Below are positions 15,512 through 16,759 of a DNA stretch of 16,759 bases, piece after piece (positions within the stretch are counted from its first letter, which is position 1; every line of letters starts with the position of its first letter). Under the pieces are notes generated by a model that did no database searches, had not been told where the DNA came from, and saw nothing but the letters and a program-made list of their open reading frames with translations. Both the position numbers and the translations under genes were made by a program. Source of the DNA: Gemmatimonadota bacterium (GTDB lineage Bacteria > Latescibacterota > UBA2968 > UBA8231); assembly GCA_002712305.1 (NCBI GenBank), contig PATE01000014.1, positions 25,840 to 42,598 on the forward strand, given 5' to 3'.

Positions 15512-16525
15512 CTAGAGTTCGACAGGTTGTCCCGATTGTCCGGACTCGTACGCCGCCACAACGACAGCAAGGGTCTGCCTGGAGGCCGCAGCCGACATCG
15601 CCTCGGGAACATCCGTGTCGTTGACGATGGCATCGAGGAATTCCTGCACGAGGGGCGGGAATCCCAGCTCATCGCGCCCTTCCGGCTCGAGTTCGACATC
15701 GTCCCATCGACTGCGCTCGTGTGACCACAAACGCAGAGGTGACTCGCCACCTACGCGCAGTTGTCCGGTGCTACCGAAAATCTCCTCGGCGCGAATCGAT
15801 CCAGCCGCCGCGCACCACCCGACCTGGATCGATGTCGTCGCCCCGCCCTGGTGTTCGATCATCACCACCGCCGTGTCTTCCACTTCGATGTCGCTTGCAT
15901 GTCGACCGATCCGGGCGAATACGCGGGTTGGAGGCCCTGCAATATCTATGGCCTTGTACACCTGATGATATCCATTGTCGATCAGGGGTCCACCGCCGCC
16001 CGCCCCGGATTGAGTTCGCCAATCCTGATTGATTCCTCGTCCGCTGACGTGGCGGGCACTGAATCCCTCGGAGCGAACAAAGAAGACCTCCCCCAGGGAT
16101 CCGTCGTCGACGACACGCCGCACCGCCCGATGGCCAGACGACCACAACTGATTGTGACTGATCGCTACCTTTCGCCCGGCCGCCTCGGCGGCGGCGATGA
16201 TGCGATCTGCCTCATCCACCGTTGTGGAGATGGGCTTCTCCAGAAGGACATGGGCACCGGATTCCAATGCGGCGATGGCCTGGCCCACATGGAGATCGTG
16301 GGGGGTACAGATATGGACCAGATCGAGTTCGGCATTGGCCAGCATGCTGTCCATATCGGCGTGACGATCGTCTTCTGGCACATTGTAGTGCTCGCCGAGT
16401 TCGGCGAGCCGATCTGTCGATGTATCGGTCAGAGCAGCAAGGGTGACACCCTTCAGCTTGCCCAGAACCGGCGCGTGACGTCGTTCTGCAATGCCTCCAC
16501 AGCCAATGATCCCAGCTCGTAACAT
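15512..16525 (-). CDS. Gfo/Idh/MocA-family NAD(P)-dependent oxidoreductase
   Basis: The product is 337 residues. The N-terminal Rossmann domain starts AGIIGCGGIAERRH (residues 4-17, G-x-G-x2-A), with an acidic residue after the second strand (LTDTS). The signature HVLLEKPIS with Glu96-Lys97-Pro98 carries the catalytic Lys. The C-terminal domain has GGGPLIDNGYHQVY, where Asp183 and His187 match the conserved D-x3-H. Members oxidise or reduce sugar and inositol-type hydroxyls. The ATG at 16525 is preceded by GCGGGGGAT, a good ribosome site, and lies 24 bp after the stop of the upstream outer-membrane gene. Context with FAH and a glycan-type propeller fits sugar catabolism. Substrate unknown. 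Confidence 0.92.
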   Translation of the reverse strand: MLRAGIIGCGGIAERRHAPVLGKLKGVTLAALTDTSTDRLAELGEHYNVPEDDRHADMDSMLANAELDLVHICTPHDLHVGQAIAALESGAHVLLEKPISTTVDEADRIIAAAEAAGRKVAISHNQLWSSGHRAVRRVVDDGSLGEVFFVRSEGFSARHVSGRGINQDWRTQSGAGGGGPLIDNGYHQVYKAIDIAGPPTRVFARIGRHASDIEVEDTAVVMIEHQGGATTSIQVGWCAAAGSIRAEEIFGSTGQLRVGGESPLRLWSHERSRWDDVELEPEGRDELGFPPLVQEFLDAIVNDTDVPEAMSAAASRQTLAVVVAAYESGQSGQPVEL

Positions 16526-16549
16526 GACGATCCCCCGCGTGGCGTTCGA

Positions 16550-16759
16550 CTAGAAAAGACTGTAGCTGACGCCGAAGGCCGTCGTCTGCTTGAGTTGCAG
16601 ATCGTCACTGGCCGTCGGATCGTCGAGAAGCAACAGACTCACATTCAGATTGATGTGGTCGCTCAGCTTGACCGTCAGCGTGGCGTCATTGCTGAGGGAA
16701 CGATCCCCGGGCTCGTTCAACGGCACGAAGATCTCAAGCTTTGAGGTGAGCAGAATGTT
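16550..16759 (-). CDS. C-terminus of a probable outer-membrane beta-barrel protein (partial)
   Basis: Reading from the right edge on the minus strand gives 69 residues and a TAG at 16550-16552. Alternating hydrophobic and polar residues form at least three strands (SKLEIFVPL, ATLTVKLSDHINLNVSLLLL, TTAFGVSYSLF) joined by an acidic loop (LDDPTASDD). The protein ends in Phe after SYSL, the usual C-terminal signal for BamA-dependent insertion. The shape recalls DUF481-type outer-membrane proteins. It lies just upstream of the Gfo/Idh/MocA gene on the same strand. The start is outside the window. Confidence 0.65.
   Translation of the reverse strand, partial: NILLTSKLEIFVPLNEPGDRSLSNDATLTVKLSDHINLNVSLLLLDDPTASDDLQLKQTTAFGVSYSLF

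Overview
This 16.8 kb window is gene-dense bacterial DNA of fairly high GC, probably from a Gram-negative organism. Support for that comes from a fragment at the right edge that looks like the C-terminus of an outer-membrane beta-barrel ending in Phe, and from an Escherichia coli-type four-subunit quinol:fumarate reductase. The mix of genes (Gfo/Idh/MocA dehydrogenase, BNR-type beta-propeller, FAD-dependent oxidoreductase next to a NodB-type deacetylase, LLM flavin enzyme, isochorismatase-like hydrolase) recalls uncultured carbohydrate-scavenging phyla such as Latescibacterota. That placement is a guess from gene content, not something the sequence proves. I see no tRNA, rRNA, insertion sequence, CRISPR array or phage gene.

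Layout, left to right. (1) 1-120: the last codons of a plus-strand gene. (2) 172-2563, minus: a two-gene unit of a FAD-dependent oxidoreductase followed by a polysaccharide deacetylase-family protein. (3) 2693-3394, plus: an orphan P-loop kinase-like protein, divergent from unit 2. (4) About 3420-4236, minus: a decayed secreted TPR-protein gene with at least two frameshifts and an in-frame stop. (5) 4323-8136, minus: frdABCD plus a fifth TPR-type gene, closed by a good rho-independent terminator at 4245-4285. (6) 8376-10715, minus: a three-gene, translationally coupled unit of isochorismatase-like hydrolase, unknown 175-residue protein and LLM flavin-dependent oxidoreductase. (7) 10893-11450, plus: a small basic protein built from two copies of an unrecognised 43-residue motif. 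(8) 11593-13298, plus: a class III aminotransferase of the glutamate-1-semialdehyde aminomutase type, coupled by an ATGA overlap to a CPBP-like membrane protein with a degenerate first motif. (9) 13289-16759, minus: a probable operon of outer-membrane protein (partial), Gfo/Idh/MocA dehydrogenase, fumarylacetoacetate hydrolase-family enzyme and BNR-repeat protein.

How the genes may work together. The frd block should make a complete membrane-bound complex: FrdA carries the flavin and active site, FrdB three Fe-S clusters, and FrdC and FrdD the quinone-binding membrane anchor. Unit 9 looks like sugar or sugar-acid catabolism (propeller, oxidation, cleavage or hydrolysis of a beta-keto-type acid). 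Unit 6 looks like a small catabolic or detoxification module of unknown substrate. The least explained parts are the unknown middle gene of unit 6, the duplicated-motif protein, the frd-linked TPR protein, and the aminotransferase/CPBP-like pair. None of them amounts to a demonstrated new system from sequence alone.
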